The notes: a model not told the origin generated them from the letters alone. 50,489 bases of DNA from Actinomycetes bacterium (GCA_021796535.1 JAKABW010000006.1:70156-120644), one strand, 5' to 3'. Shown: positions 8,238-17,662, counted from the stretch's first letter. Made by a program: numbers and translations.

Positions 8238-11030
8238 GTGAGTGTTTTCGCTAAAGTTTTAAGAGCAGGCGAAGGGAAGAAGGTCAGAAATCTTTCCTCG
8301 ATCGTCCCTTTGGTAAATGCCGTTGAAGAAGAAGTCCAGCAGATGAGTGACGATGAACTTTCTCATATGACCGTCGCATTCAAAGAGCGCCTTGAACAGG
8401 GAGAGGATCTTAACGATTTGTTGGTGGAGGCTTTTGCCGTTGTGCGGGAAGCAGCCAAACGGGTGATAGGTCAGCGGCATTTTGACGTACAGCTTATGGG
8501 CGGTGCCGCCCTTCACTTTGGTTGGATAGCGGAAATGCGTACAGGCGAAGGCAAGACCCTGGTTTCCACGTTGCCCGTCTATCTCAACGCCTTGGAGGGA
8601 AAAGGCGTGCATGTGGTGACAGTCAACGACTATCTGGCCACCAGGGACTCTGCCTGGATGGGGCAGATATATAAGTTTCTGGGCCTCAACGTAGGGTTGG
8701 TGGTCCCCACCATCACGGATTCCCAACAAAAAAAAGCGGCTTATTTGGCCGATATCACTTACGGAACCAACTCGGAATTCGGTTTTGACTATCTGAGGGA
8801 CAATATGGCCCAAGACACGGATGCCATTTTTCAGCGGGGTCACCATTATGCCATCATCGACGAGGTGGACTCGATTTTGATTGACGAGGCCAGAACGCCT
8901 CTCATTATCTCAGGGCCATCCGATCAATCCACCAGGCTTTACTATCAGTTTGCCAGCGTAGTCAGATCTCTCGACCGGGACGGCGATTATGAAGTAGACG
9001 AAGAAAAACGCATTGTGGTGCCTACGGAGGCCGGTATAGCAAAAGTAGAACTCCTGCTGGGAGTGAAAAACTTATATGACGAAGTTTCCGTGGACTATGT
9101 CCACCAGCTTACCAAAGCCCTGGAAGCCAAAGAACTTTACAAGAGAGACAAAGACTATATAGTTTCCAAAGGTGAAGTACAGATAGTCGACGAATTCACG
9201 GGCAGGGTCCTGGAAGGCAGAAGGTGGCACGACGGCCTGCACCAGGCAGTGGAAGCAAAAGAAAGAGTCCGCATAAAAGAAGAGAACCACACTTGGGCCA
9301 CCGTCACTTTGCAAAATTACTTTCGTATGTACGACAAGCTCGGGGGTATGACAGGTACCGCCGAGACCGAAGCGGCCGAGTTTGCTTCAACCTATGATCT
9401 TCAAGTGGTGCCCATTCCCACCAACAGACCCATGGTCCGTATGGACCGCGCCGACGTCATATATAAGACCGAGGCCGCAAAGTTCGAAGCCGCCGTCAAA
9501 GATATCACCAAAAGGTACGAAAAAGGACAGCCCGTGCTGGTCGGTACGGCTTCCGTGGAAAAATCCGAAGAATTGTCCAAGATGCTTGAGAAAAAAGGCA
9601 TCCCGCACACCGTCCTAAACGCAAAGCAGCACGCCAGGGAAGCTCAAATTGTGGCCCAGGCCGGCCGTCTCAGTGCCGTCACGGTCGCAACCAACATGGC
9701 CGGGCGAGGTGTGGATATTTTGCTGGGAGGCAATCCGGAAGGACTGGCCGCCAATGATCTTACGGCGGAGGGTCTGGATATAGCGGCGGCAGAAGGCGCC
9801 GCGCGCTATCGGGAGCTGTTGGCCAAGTATGAGGAGATGTGTGCCAAAGAAGCCGAAGAAGTAAGAAGCCTGGGCGGCCTTTACGTTCTGGGATCCGAGC
9901 GCCACGAATCGCGCAGAATAGACAATCAGCTGCGCGGACGTTCCGGCCGTCAGGGAGATCCCGGGGAAAGCCGCTTCTATCTTTCTCTGGAAGACGAGTT
10001 GATGAGAATTTTTGCTTCGTCGGCAATGAGCTGGGTTATCGATAAAGCCCTTCCGGAAGACGTGCCGATAGAGGCGAAAATGGTTTCGCGGGCAATAGAA
10101 AAAGCACAGAATACCGTGGAACAAAAGAACGCGGAAATCAGAAAAGACGTTTTGAAGTACGACGAGGTCATGAACGAACAGCGTAAAGTGATTTACGGAA
10201 GACGCATGAGGGTCCTGGAAGGGGAGGATCTGCGAGAGTACACCATCAATCTGATCGAAACCATTTTGTCCAAAGTGGTACACAACTATTTGCCGAACGA
10301 CTATACCGAAGAGTGGAAATTGGACACCATGCTGACTGAGATTTCCGCTTACTATCCCACGGCTTTTGTTCCGGAAGATTTCGAGGAAGCCGTTTCGGCC
10401 GAACAAGTTGCCGAAAGCATCGTGGCGGAAGCCGTTCAATACTACGAAGATCATGAAAACGGATTTCCCGACGGTCAGGAGACGGCGAGACAGGTAGAAG
10501 GTCAGATACTTCTTCACGTGATAGATCAGAATTGGAAGCAACACCTTGTCGAAATGGATTATCTGCGTGAAGGGATACACCTGAGAGGACTGGCACAGAC
10601 CGATCCCTTGGTTGCCTGGCAGCGGGAAGGTTTTGAGATGTTTGGCAAGCTGATGGACGTGATAGACGATTCTTATCTTCGCTTCGTCATGCATGTCAAA
10701 GTGGAAGTGAAAGAGAATATGACGGATTTCTCGCAGGCCACTTTTGTGGCGCAGGAAAATCCCCAACAGACCATAGCCGATTTGAACGACAACCTGACCA
10801 AAGCTTTTCCGGGCCAAACGGGATACCAAGAGGCTTCCCCCGAGAGGGGAGGCGGGGCGCCATCGCGGTCTGCGGACAGGACTGCCTTGCAAAAAAATGC
10901 CGTTCCCGCCAAGACGGCCATGTCTCCGGCAGTGTCGGCGCCGACCTCTTCGCACAAGACTCCCGGCCGCAACGAACCGTGTTGGTGCGGCAGCGGACGT
11001 AAATATAAGTTGTGTCACGGAGCGGCATAA
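8238..11030 (+). CDS. secA: Protein translocase ATPase SecA
   Basis: The ATPase motor of general protein export, binding SecYEG at the inner face of the membrane. 930 residues, typical. Walker A MRTGEGKT (from residue 100), DEAD-type Walker B IIDEVDSILIDEARTPLIIS, the second RecA-like domain with TNMAGRGVDILLGG, and HESRRIDNQLRGRSGRQGDPG. The C-terminus carries the zinc-binding SEC-C motif RNEPCWCGSGRKYKLCHG, which binds SecB or ribosomes in other bacteria, after a flexible linker. GTG at 8238 is the start; it is preceded by a -10-like box but no ribosome-binding site. prfB follows 8 nt after the stop, so both may be cotranscribed. Confidence 0.97.
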   Translation: MSVFAKVLRAGEGKKVRNLSSIVPLVNAVEEEVQQMSDDELSHMTVAFKERLEQGEDLNDLLVEAFAVVREAAKRVIGQRHFDVQLMGGAALHFGWIAEMRTGEGKTLVSTLPVYLNALEGKGVHVVTVNDYLATRDSAWMGQIYKFLGLNVGLVVPTITDSQQKKAAYLADITYGTNSEFGFDYLRDNMAQDTDAIFQRGHHYAIIDEVDSILIDEARTPLIISGPSDQSTRLYYQFASVVRSLDRDGDYEVDEEKRIVVPTEAGIAKVELLLGVKNLYDEVSVDYVHQLTKALEAKELYKRDKDYIVSKGEVQIVDEFTGRVLEGRRWHDGLHQAVEAKERVRIKEENHTWATVTLQNYFRMYDKLGGMTGTAETEAAEFASTYDLQVVPIPTNRPMVRMDRADVIYKTEAAKFEAAVKDITKRYEKGQPVLVGTASVEKSEELSKMLEKKGIPHTVLNAKQHAREAQIVAQAGRLSAVTVATNMAGRGVDILLGGNPEGLAANDLTAEGLDIAAAEGAARYRELLAKYEEMCAKEAEEVRSLGGLYVLGSERHESRRIDNQLRGRSGRQGDPGESRFYLSLEDELMRIFASSAMSWVIDKALPEDVPIEAKMVSRAIEKAQNTVEQKNAEIRKDVLKYDEVMNEQRKVIYGRRMRVLEGEDLREYTINLIETILSKVVHNYLPNDYTEEWKLDTMLTEISAYYPTAFVPEDFEEAVSAEQVAESIVAEAVQYYEDHENGFPDGQETARQVEGQILLHVIDQNWKQHLVEMDYLREGIHLRGLAQTDPLVAWQREGFEMFGKLMDVIDDSYLRFVMHVKVEVKENMTDFSQATFVAQENPQQTIADLNDNLTKAFPGQTGYQEASPERGGGAPSRSADRTALQKNAVPAKTAMSPAVSAPTSSHKTPGRNEPCWCGSGRKYKLCHGAA

Positions 11031-11038
11031 CAGGCGCC

Positions 11039-12202
11039 ATGTCTACATTTTCCGGGGCAAACCCCAACAGTCCGCAGTCGCAGTTGCTTTTGAAGTTTTC
11101 CGATTTTCGGGAACGAATCGCAGCGGCCAAAGAGTATCTAAAAGTTGAACAATTGCAAAAAGACCTGCAAAGGTTGGAATTTGACTTACTGGATCCGGAA
11201 TTGTGGTCAAATGCGGAACGGGCTTTGGCCATCACGACCGAGTACGGCAAAATAAAATCAGATGTGGAACTGATCGAATATTTGCAAAACAGTCTCAAGG
11301 AAGCCGATTTGCTTTTTGGGATAGCCATGGAAGAGGGCGAAGAAAGCCTTGCCGACATCGAAAGCGACATCAACGACATTTTGTCCGGTATCGGGCACAA
11401 GCTGGACGAAGTGGAACTGAGGACTCTGTTTGCCAATGAGCACGACAAAAAAGACGCCATAGCCGAAATTCATGCCGGGGCGGGCGGCACCGATGCTCAA
11501 GACTGGGCCGAAATGATGCTTCGCATGTACTTGCGCTGGGCCGAGAAAAAAGGTTTTAAGGTAGAAATAGATGAAATAACGCCCGGACAGGAAGCCGGCA
11601 TTCTTTCCGCCACTTTTATCGTGAGCGGTGATTACGCTTACGGTATGCTGGCTGCCGAACGCGGAGTGCACCGTTTGGTGCGGATGTCGCCTTTCAACTC
11701 AAAGCATACCAGAGAAACCAGTTTTGCTTCCATAGACGTCATTCCCTTCCTCGATGATACATCCGCTGAGCCGGACATTGACGAAAAAGATTTGCGTATC
11801 GATACCTACAGATCGCACGGTGCCGGCGGCCAGCATGTGAACGTCACGGACTCGGCGGTAAGAATTACGCACCTTCCCACGGGGATTGTCGTTTCGTGTC
11901 AAAACGAGCGCAGCCAGCATCAAAACAAAGCAAAAGCGATGCAGATATTGGTTGCCAAACTCGCCGAAATAAAAAGAGAAGAACAAATGGCAGAACTTTC
12001 TTCAATTTCGGGTCCCCGGGAAAAAGTTGAGTGGGGATCACAGATCAGGTCGTATGTGTTGGCCCCTTATCAACAGGTAAAAGATTTGCGATCACAGATC
12101 GAGACGGGTAACGTAAATGCTGTTCTCGACGGTGACTTGGACGATTTTGTCATAGGTTACCTTCGTTGGCAACGTCGCAACAAAGCCGCAGACGAGGACT
12201 AA
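11039..12202 (+). CDS. prfB: Peptide chain release factor 2
   Basis: Releases the finished protein at UGA and UAA codons. The codon-recognition tripeptide SPF (S217-P218-F219) marks RF2 rather than RF1, and GGQ (263-265, within HGAGGQHVN) is the catalytic loop for ester hydrolysis. The protein reads through in one frame, so the programmed +1 frameshift that autoregulates prfB in many bacteria is absent, as is common in actinobacteria. The start is ATG 11039, 8 nt after the secA stop; an alternative GTG/ATG further upstream (11012) would overlap secA and add nine residues with no family support. prfB next to ftsE-ftsX is the usual actinobacterial order. Confidence 0.95.
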   Translation: MSTFSGANPNSPQSQLLLKFSDFRERIAAAKEYLKVEQLQKDLQRLEFDLLDPELWSNAERALAITTEYGKIKSDVELIEYLQNSLKEADLLFGIAMEEGEESLADIESDINDILSGIGHKLDEVELRTLFANEHDKKDAIAEIHAGAGGTDAQDWAEMMLRMYLRWAEKKGFKVEIDEITPGQEAGILSATFIVSGDYAYGMLAAERGVHRLVRMSPFNSKHTRETSFASIDVIPFLDDTSAEPDIDEKDLRIDTYRSHGAGGQHVNVTDSAVRITHLPTGIVVSCQNERSQHQNKAKAMQILVAKLAEIKREEQMAELSSISGPREKVEWGSQIRSYVLAPYQQVKDLRSQIETGNVNAVLDGDLDDFVIGYLRWQRRNKAADED

Positions 12203-12419
12203 AGATCTGCAGCGTTATGAATTTGTGCTATATTGTTAAGAAATTGTAAAGGTATTTTACCGGGTTCGGACGGAAGCAATTTGTTAGCCTTGACAATAAG
12301 CGATAAAGCACTTTTGCCGGTATCTAAAGGCATATGTCAATATTTAAGAGATGGAAAGCAGTTTTTAAACTCCCGCATAATTGTGCCGATGCAGTCGCAT
12401 AGAATTAGGAAAGAGGCCG

Positions 12420-13298
12420 ATGATACGTTTTGACGCTGTCAACAAGACATACAAAGGCGGGAGCCCCGCTTTAAAAGACATCTCTCTGGATATTCAAAAA
12501 GGGGAGTTTGTGTTTCTGGTCGGATCGTCAGGATCCGGCAAGACCACTTTTTTAAAGCTTATTTTGCGTGAAGAAAAACCCGACCGGGGGGCCATTTATG
12601 TTGCCGGGAGAGACATAGGTTCGCTGTCCGCCTGGAAAGTTCCGCATCTCAGGCGGAATCTCGGGTGCGTTTTTCAAGACTTCCGGCTGTTGCCGAATAA
12701 AACGGTTGCAGAAAACGTGGCCTTTGCCTTAGAGGTGATAGGAAGGCCGCGCCATATAATAACCACCCAGGTGGGGCAGGTATTGGAGTTGGTGGGTCTG
12801 GGACAAAAAGCCACCAGAATGCCGGATGAACTTTCCGGCGGAGAGCAGCAGCGGGTGGCTGTTGCCAGAGCTTTCGTCAACAGGCCGTTGGTGCTCTTGG
12901 CCGACGAGCCCACCGGGAACTTGGATCCGGCCACCAGTCAGGGCATCATGAGCCTGTTGGACAGGATCAATCGGACCGGCACCACGGTGGTTATGGCCAC
13001 TCACGACGTGGGCATAGTGGACTCCATGCGGAGAAGAGTAATAGAACTGGATCGCGGAACTTTAGTAAGAGACCAGGCCAGGGGGGTATACGGACTCGGT
13101 GACGAAATGCATACCTCCACTTCAGGGGTACCGTCTATACCTCTGACGGAGGCTTTTCGGGATTTTGCGAAAGCAAAAGAACGGGATGCAAAAGATTTGC
13201 CGAAAAGCCATCCGCTGAAAGAGCCGGATCACATGGAAACAAAGCCTTCGGTTGCCAGCAGGTCGTATTCGGTAAGGGCGCGCAGAGGCAACAGGTAG
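12420..13298 (+). CDS. ftsE: Cell division ATP-binding protein FtsE
   Basis: ABC-type ATPase that pairs with FtsX at the septum and activates cell-wall hydrolases outside the membrane. Walker A GSSGSGKT (35-42), signature [14 protein letters not shown] (about 138), Walker [12 protein letters not shown] (about 160), H-loop ATHDVG. The protein is 292 residues, about 65-70 longer than the 220-230 typical of FtsE. The tail after [16 protein letters not shown] is charged and low in complexity ([16 protein letters not shown]...) and ends in [15 protein letters not shown] 12420 follows AGGAAAGAGG. The 217-nt gap after prfB holds TATATT at 12229-12234, which could give ftsEX its own promoter, but I see no matching -35. 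Confidence 0.95.
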   Translation: MIRFDAVNKTYKGGSPALKDISLDIQKGEFVFLVGSSGSGKTTFLKLILREEKPDRGAIYVAGRDIGSLSAWKVPHLRRNLGCVFQDFRLLPNKTVAENVAFALEVIGRPRHIITTQVGQVLELVGLGQKATRMPDELSGGEQQRVAVARAFVNRPLVLLADEPTGNLDPATSQGIMSLLDRINRTGTTVVMATHDVGIVDSMRRRVIELDRGTLVRDQARGVYGLGDEMHTSTSGVPSIPLTEAFRDFAKAKERDAKDLPKSHPLKEPDHMETKPSVASRSYSVRARRGNR

Positions 13299-13384
13299 TC
13301 TTACGACGTTAGACCGGAACCGCTGAAAACAGATATTGACATAAATTAACTTCCACGAGGGATCTGATCGGAGTATTTTCATAA

Positions 13385-14269
13385 ATGGGACTTTCTGCAG
13401 AGTACGTAGCCAAGGAGACATTTACCAATTTATGGCGCAACAGGCTGATGGCTTTGGCGGCCGTGCTGACCGTAGCCGTTTCGCTTTCGTTGGTCGGCAC
13501 TGCTCTGCTTTTGCGTCAGGCGGTCAACAAGCAAATCGGGGCCGTGGCCAACAACGTCAACCTTCAGATATTTGTCAACCCCGGAGCCCCCGCATCGGAA
13601 CTTACTTATATTCGCCAAGAGATAAAAGCGACCCCTCAAATACAAAGCTGCACCTATCTGAACAGCGATGCCTCTTACAGGCAGGCCAAGGAACTTCTCA
13701 AAGGGCAAAAAACCGTTTTGGCGGTACTGTCTCCGGCAACCGTTCCCACCGACTTTCGCTGTCAACTCCATAACCCAAATCAGGCCGCAACGGTAGGGGC
13801 TTTGTTTAGCGCCGGTATACCGGGCGTATATAAAGTAACTTGGCCCGGTCAGAGTATCCACGTAATGGAACAGGTAACCGGCGTTTTGCAGCTGATTTTG
13901 CTGATCGTGGCGATTGCCCTGATGGTCTCTTCGCTCGTCCTTATCCTAAACGCCATTCGAATGGCCATTTTTTCCAGAAGGCGAGAAGTGTCAGTTATGA
14001 AGTTGGTTGGGGCAACCAATTGGTTTATACGAATTCCTTTTATGGCCGAGGGTTTGGTGCAGGGACTGCTCGGTTCTCTGATTGCCGTGGGAATTGTTTT
14101 GCTTTCCAACTGGGGACTTACTTATCTTTCCGACAGGGTTCAGGCCCTGGCTCAGGCTACGGTGCCTTCCGGAGACCTGTTGGTGACGGAAATCATCGTT
14201 GTTTTGATAGGGATGATCGTCGGCGTGGCAGGTTCTTCTGCCGCTGTTCGCAGATTTTTGGACGTTTGA
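13385..14269 (+). CDS. ftsX: Cell division protein FtsX
   Basis: Membrane partner of FtsE. 294 residues with the FtsX topology: a first membrane segment (about residues 20-42), a large external domain (about 43-160) that recruits peptidoglycan hydrolases in other species, then three further segments (about 163-185, 215-238, 258-283). The motif SRRREVSVMKLVGATNWFIR between helices 2 and 3 is the coupling region that contacts FtsE. ATG 13385 has GGAG 11 nt upstream. It lies 86 nt downstream of ftsE and almost abuts the next gene (8 nt). TTGACA at 13336 lacks a partner -10 at normal spacing. Confidence 0.95.
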   Translation: MGLSAEYVAKETFTNLWRNRLMALAAVLTVAVSLSLVGTALLLRQAVNKQIGAVANNVNLQIFVNPGAPASELTYIRQEIKATPQIQSCTYLNSDASYRQAKELLKGQKTVLAVLSPATVPTDFRCQLHNPNQAATVGALFSAGIPGVYKVTWPGQSIHVMEQVTGVLQLILLIVAIALMVSSLVLILNAIRMAIFSRRREVSVMKLVGATNWFIRIPFMAEGLVQGLLGSLIAVGIVLLSNWGLTYLSDRVQALAQATVPSGDLLVTEIIVVLIGMIVGVAGSSAAVRRFLDV

Positions 14270-14277
14270 TATTTTAG

Positions 14278-15105
14278 ATGTGCGGGAGTATCGAAGAACT
14301 TATCGGCGCGGCGGGATTTGCCGATGCGGCCATTGGGGTAACGGATGGGGACGGTGTCGTGTTTCGTTACGGAAACTCTGCGTCGTCTTATCGGATAGCG
14401 TCTGTAACAAAAATATTTACCGCACTGTCTGTTTTACTGGCGGTCGATGACGGAACGGTTTCTTTGGACGATGAAACGGGTCCCAACGGTGCCAGGCTTT
14501 TTCACTTGCTCAGTCATGCCTCCGGCATTTCATTCGACAGCCCAAATGTAGTTTTGGCACCTCCCGGATCAAGACGCATCTATTCCAACGCCGGCATTGA
14601 AATGGCGGAGGATTACGTCGAAAAAAAGTTACCGGTAAGTTTTGCCGATTTTATGCGGGGGAAACTCCTGGATCCCCTCGGCATGACAAACAGCCGGGTA
14701 GAAGGTTCTTATGCAAAAGACGGGGTCTCGGTGCTGAGCGACCTACTAAAGCTGGGCAAAGAATTGTTGGAGCAAAAAGTATTGCCGCGATCTGTACACA
14801 CCGGAATCTCTCAGGTATGTTGCCCCAATCTTGGCGGAGTGCTCCCGGGGTTTGGCAGGCAGGAGAACTGCGATTTTTCTTTGGGGGCGGAAATCAAAGA
14901 TGCAAAGTCGCCACATTGGACCGGTAACGACAATTCGCCGGAAACGTTTGGGCACTTCGGACAGTCGGGGTGTTTTATCTGGGTCGATAAAAGCGCCGGA
15001 TTGGCTTGTGTCTACTTGGGCAGGGACTCTTTTGGGGACACCCATAAGAAAATATGGCCGCAGCTCTCCGATTTGATTTTGTCAATATATGCCCATCGCT
15101 GTTAA
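14278..15105 (+). CDS. Serine hydrolase, beta-lactamase/esterase (class C-like) fold
   Basis: A 275-residue protein with the three catalytic motifs of the serine beta-lactamase-like superfamily: S42-V-T-K45 (SxxK, nucleophile and base), Y102-S-N (YxN), and H226-F-G in place of KTG, as in class C-like esterases and D-peptidases. There is also the usual LLSHASGI segment after the first helix pair. It lacks a signal peptide or membrane anchor, so it would act in the cytoplasm unless exported another way. The family cleaves beta-lactams, D-amino-acid peptides or esters; the substrate is unknown. It starts 8 nt after ftsX, so it is probably cotranscribed; no ribosome-binding site is visible. The cysteine content (four or more) is rather high. 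Confidence 0.8.
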   Translation: MCGSIEELIGAAGFADAAIGVTDGDGVVFRYGNSASSYRIASVTKIFTALSVLLAVDDGTVSLDDETGPNGARLFHLLSHASGISFDSPNVVLAPPGSRRIYSNAGIEMAEDYVEKKLPVSFADFMRGKLLDPLGMTNSRVEGSYAKDGVSVLSDLLKLGKELLEQKVLPRSVHTGISQVCCPNLGGVLPGFGRQENCDFSLGAEIKDAKSPHWTGNDNSPETFGHFGQSGCFIWVDKSAGLACVYLGRDSFGDTHKKIWPQLSDLILSIYAHRC

Positions 15106-15119
15106 AAATCGTATACGAT

Positions 15120-15134
15120 CCTGTAAGCTACAGG
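15120..15134. promoter_or_regulatory. Inverted repeat CCTGTA-AGC-TACAGG
   Basis: Perfect 6-bp arms around AGC, 25 nt before the start codon of the nucleotidyltransferase gene and just upstream of its AAGGAGG. It could be an operator or a small leader hairpin. It lies partly behind the end of the serine hydrolase gene (15105). Confidence 0.35.
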
Positions 15135-15158
15135 TTGTATGTCCTCAAGGAGGTTCCA

Positions 15159-15902
15159 ATGGTGAAAGGGGTACTGCTGGCGGGTGGTACGGGTTCACGC
15201 CTGTATCCTCTCACCAGAATAACCAATAAGCATCTGCTGCCTATTTACGATAAGCCCATGGTCGCCTATGGCGTGGAAGCATTGGTTAAATCCGGAATTA
15301 CCGACATTATGGTGGTCACCGGAGGAACGCACGCCGGTGAGTTCTTGAGGCTTTTGTCAAACGGCCACGAATACGGCGTGGACAGACTGTCTTATGCCTA
15401 TCAGGATTCGGCAGGCGGCATCGCGCATGCCTTGGCTTTAGCCGAGCGTTTTGTCGGCGACGACCAGGTAATGGTATTGCTGGCGGACAATATCTTCGAA
15501 TACTCCATAGCTTCCACAATCGAGCAATTTAAAGAGCAAAAAGACGGAGCCAGGATTATTTTGGCGCCGGTTGAGGAAGAAGAGCATCTGCACCATTTGG
15601 GAGTGCCGGAGCTGTCCGATGACGGCAAAGTAACGGCCATTATAGAAAAACCGTCCGACCCGCCGAGTTCTTATTGTGTGACAGGAGCTTATTGCTACGA
15701 TGCTTCCGTGTTTCAAATTATCAAAAATCTTGAACCGTCTGCACGTAACGAATTGGAAATAACAGACGTCAACAATTACTTTATCAAAGACGGCACAATG
15801 GAATATGACATCGCAAAAGGTTTCTGGGGCGATGCCGGTGAGTCTATAGACGCCTATTATGTCGTCAATGACTATGTCAGAAAGTTTGGTGCAAATAAAT
15901 AA
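15159..15902 (+). CDS. Sugar-1-phosphate nucleotidyltransferase, RmlA/RfbA-like (short form)
   Basis: Transfers a nucleotidyl group (probably dTTP) to a sugar 1-phosphate, such as glucose 1-phosphate in the dTDP-rhamnose route. The N-terminal loop LLAGGTGSRLYPLT and KHLLPIYDKPM are diagnostic; LLADNIFE gives the metal-binding aspartate, VIEKP the sugar loop, and GFWGDAGESIDAYY the C-terminal substrate motif. At 247 residues it lacks the roughly 45-residue C-terminal extension of full-length RmlA (about 290), which in RmlA contributes to the allosteric site. The start ATG 15159 is set by a strong AAGGAGG at 15147-15153; the open frame further upstream overlaps the serine hydrolase gene and is not used. 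No other dTDP-sugar genes are nearby. Confidence 0.88.
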   Translation: MVKGVLLAGGTGSRLYPLTRITNKHLLPIYDKPMVAYGVEALVKSGITDIMVVTGGTHAGEFLRLLSNGHEYGVDRLSYAYQDSAGGIAHALALAERFVGDDQVMVLLADNIFEYSIASTIEQFKEQKDGARIILAPVEEEEHLHHLGVPELSDDGKVTAIIEKPSDPPSSYCVTGAYCYDASVFQIIKNLEPSARNELEITDVNNYFIKDGTMEYDIAKGFWGDAGESIDAYYVVNDYVRKFGANK

Positions 15903-16644
15903 TAATTTTTTGAGTAATTCTTATTTATAATTTGCCGAAAAAAATTGTTTGGCAAGTCTCTTTGTCCCTCTTGTCAAATGTTTTCAAACAGAGAACTTCT
16001 TGCCGAAAATCAGACAGTAGCTAGACATAAGTATTACTCCGGAACTATGTGGGTTGTATGAGGCGCTACGAGCCAAGAGACGCGACTGTCGGCTAAGAGA
16101 AATGCGATTTCTCAGACACCATTTTTTTGTTGCGGTTATTTGGCTAAAGCGTCCGACGGGATAGCGGTACCCACGCCTAGTTTTGATTGAAGGCAAAAGA
16201 GTTGTTTCCGTTGTCCGCAAATGCATTTATTCCCGTGCCTATAAACGCTGCGGAAAGTAAGTTCCTGGATTGCCGAATATTGTGATATGCGGCATTGTGC
16301 GTTTGGCACAAACGTTTGTTGCTTTATAGCGGTTTCGGTTATTTTTGCCGGCAAAGCCGGAGGTATCATCCAAAAAGATTTCTGTTGTATGATACTCACT
16401 AAGGCAGACAGCTACCTCTTTGTTCGCAGGGCGCCGGGTATTTTCTGTAATCTGTCGCTAATGCAGCCCCGGCTTTTTATTCCGGCGGCATCTCAGTGAG
16501 GGATAACCGGCAGATAATCTCCGCGCCGGTATCTTTTCCGGCTGTTCGGGATTGATGATAACCGCCGGAGTACTTTTCGTCGGTCGGCCATTCGATGTTA
16601 TGCAGTCTTTCTATCATGCGCGGTCCGGAATAAAGGGGTATGAA
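15903..16644. other. Non-coding, apparently decayed stretch
   Basis: About 740 nt without a credible gene: short frames, no ribosome-binding sites, several stops. It holds small inverted repeats: GAGAAAT-GCG-ATTTCTC (16097-16113), TTGTGC-GTTTG-GCACAA (near 16295-16311), the palindrome TTTGCCGGCAAA (16344-16355), and GTATCAT (16363-16369) facing ATGATAC (16389-16395). It runs into the DUF488 pseudogene, so the whole 15903-17083 region may be a decayed gene cluster. No tRNA or tmRNA was recognised here. Confidence 0.5.
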
Positions 16645-16955
16645 ATGACAGGCACGGGCGAACAGCGTATTGCCTGCATTAAAGGAACGCCCTCGGAAGG
16701 AGAAAGCGGAGTACGGATAAAGAAGTACCCGGCAAGACGAAGGCATGTACTTGATGACGGCAAGCGCACTTTAGTCGACAGGCTCTGGCCGCGTTGTTTG
16801 AGTTTCAAAAAAAGTATTTTCGGGAATCGGATGCGAATGTAGCAGGCACGGAGATTTTATAGAGTGAGATTAAAGACACGTCGGCGGCGACTTTAGCTTA
16901 TGTGGGGAGAGGCAAAGTACATCTCAACGCGGTTATTTTAAGTAATTACCTGTAA
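16645..16955 (+). pseudogene. DUF488-family gene remnant
   Basis: In the first frame, VRIKKYPARRRHVLDDGKR is followed by TLVDRLWPRCLS, matching the DUF488 signature (VRIKR...DDGxRxLVDRLWPRGLS). The match then continues in another frame after the A-run near 16806-16813 (KYFRESDANVAGTEIL), is stopped by TAG at 16860-16862, and resumes with TLAYVGRGKVHLNAVILSNYL, which matches the family's C-terminal TLLYAARDxxHNxAVVLxEYL. It ends at TAA 16953-16955. One frameshift and one in-frame stop make this a broken gene. The intact family (about 115 residues) has no settled function. Confidence 0.75.
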
Positions 16956-17093
16956 GAAGTCAGGTTTTGTAATTACCGGGCTTGTCTTTGTCTGATGGGA
17001 AGGACACTCTATCCAACATACCGATGCAACTGTTTGGTATGCGCTGCAAAGGGAGGGCAATTGATCATTTCCGGAGCATATTCTTACAGGTAA
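16946..17093. repeat. 13-bp inverted repeat pair bracketing convergent 3' ends
   Basis: TTACCTGTAAGAA at 16946-16958 is the exact reverse complement of TTCTTACAGGTAA at 17081-17093, with 122 bp between. Each arm holds the last codons and the stop (Tyr-Leu-stop) of the flanking convergent reading frames: the DUF488 remnant on the plus strand and the membrane-protein gene on the minus strand. No transposase is present. It could be a terminator-like element, the ends of a small mobile unit, or chance. Confidence 0.5.
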
Positions 17094-17662
17094 GACTGCA
17101 AAGCTTCCGGAAAGTTTATACACATCAAAAGAGCAAATCCTATACTGCCTACAGACTGACCAACAAAGAGTAAGTCGACAATTTTGATAATTGATATTAA
17201 GCCTATAAACATTCCCGATACCGTTATAACAAAGTTGATAAGTACACTATAGTTGCGTAGCTGAAGCAATATCCAAACAGAGAAAATAAACTCTATAAAA
17301 AATAAAGCTATACCAAGATAATCGTGCGCTCTGGAGTAGGCAAAGCTGTATTGCCTTGGGAATGTACTCAAGAGTATAAGTAAGTAAAGTTCACCGATTA
17401 TAAATAAGGTATAGGAAAATATTTTTAATTTGGGAGACAGATTCATGAGAGAATTTCCGGTTAGCCATAGGAATAATGTGCAAGATCCGAATCCGAGGCT
17501 ATAAATGGCTACCGTCGATGGGTTGTTGCCAAAGTTGCTGACCCCGCCGTCTGTCAGTGCTACGTGCGGCAAAATGACTGTGCAGACAGACATGGAAGCA
17601 ATAATCGCAATTTGACTCAAATAGGTAAATATCTTTACATTGTGCATATCGTACAGGTTCAC
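17084..17662 (-). CDS. Small multi-pass membrane protein, unknown function
   Basis: A 192-residue protein with about six hydrophobic segments (roughly residues 8-30, 48-68, 78-98, 112-135, 140-160, 163-183). Between the first two is VALTDGGVSNFGNNPSTV, a soluble loop of the kind seen in uncharacterised small membrane proteins related to the DUF998-like group; this resemblance is weak. The gene is visibly AT-richer than its neighbours and uses many ATA and TTA codons, which hints at transfer from another genome. Start GTG 17662 is provisional; ATG at 17647 is an alternative. It stands alone between a decayed region and the epimerase gene. Confidence 0.6.
   Translation of the reverse strand: MNLYDMHNVKIFTYLSQIAIIASMSVCTVILPHVALTDGGVSNFGNNPSTVAIYSLGFGSCTLFLWLTGNSLMNLSPKLKIFSYTLFIIGELYLLILLSTFPRQYSFAYSRAHDYLGIALFFIEFIFSVWILLQLRNYSVLINFVITVSGMFIGLISIIKIVDLLFVGQSVGSIGFALLMCINFPEALQSYL

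Noticed and set aside
9615-11018. 467-codon open frame antisense to secA
   Set aside because: It lies fully opposite a certain gene; composition is that of a mirror frame and no known motif is visible.
11039-11200. Programmed frameshift in prfB
   Set aside because: The protein reads in one frame from the start; no internal in-frame stop near codon 25.
12290-12295. TTGACA as -35 of an ftsE promoter (also TTGACA at 13336 for ftsX)
   Set aside because: Neither has a -10 at 16-19 nt.
12233-12433. 66-codon frame between prfB and ftsE
   Set aside because: No start signal or conserved look; it runs into the ftsE start region.
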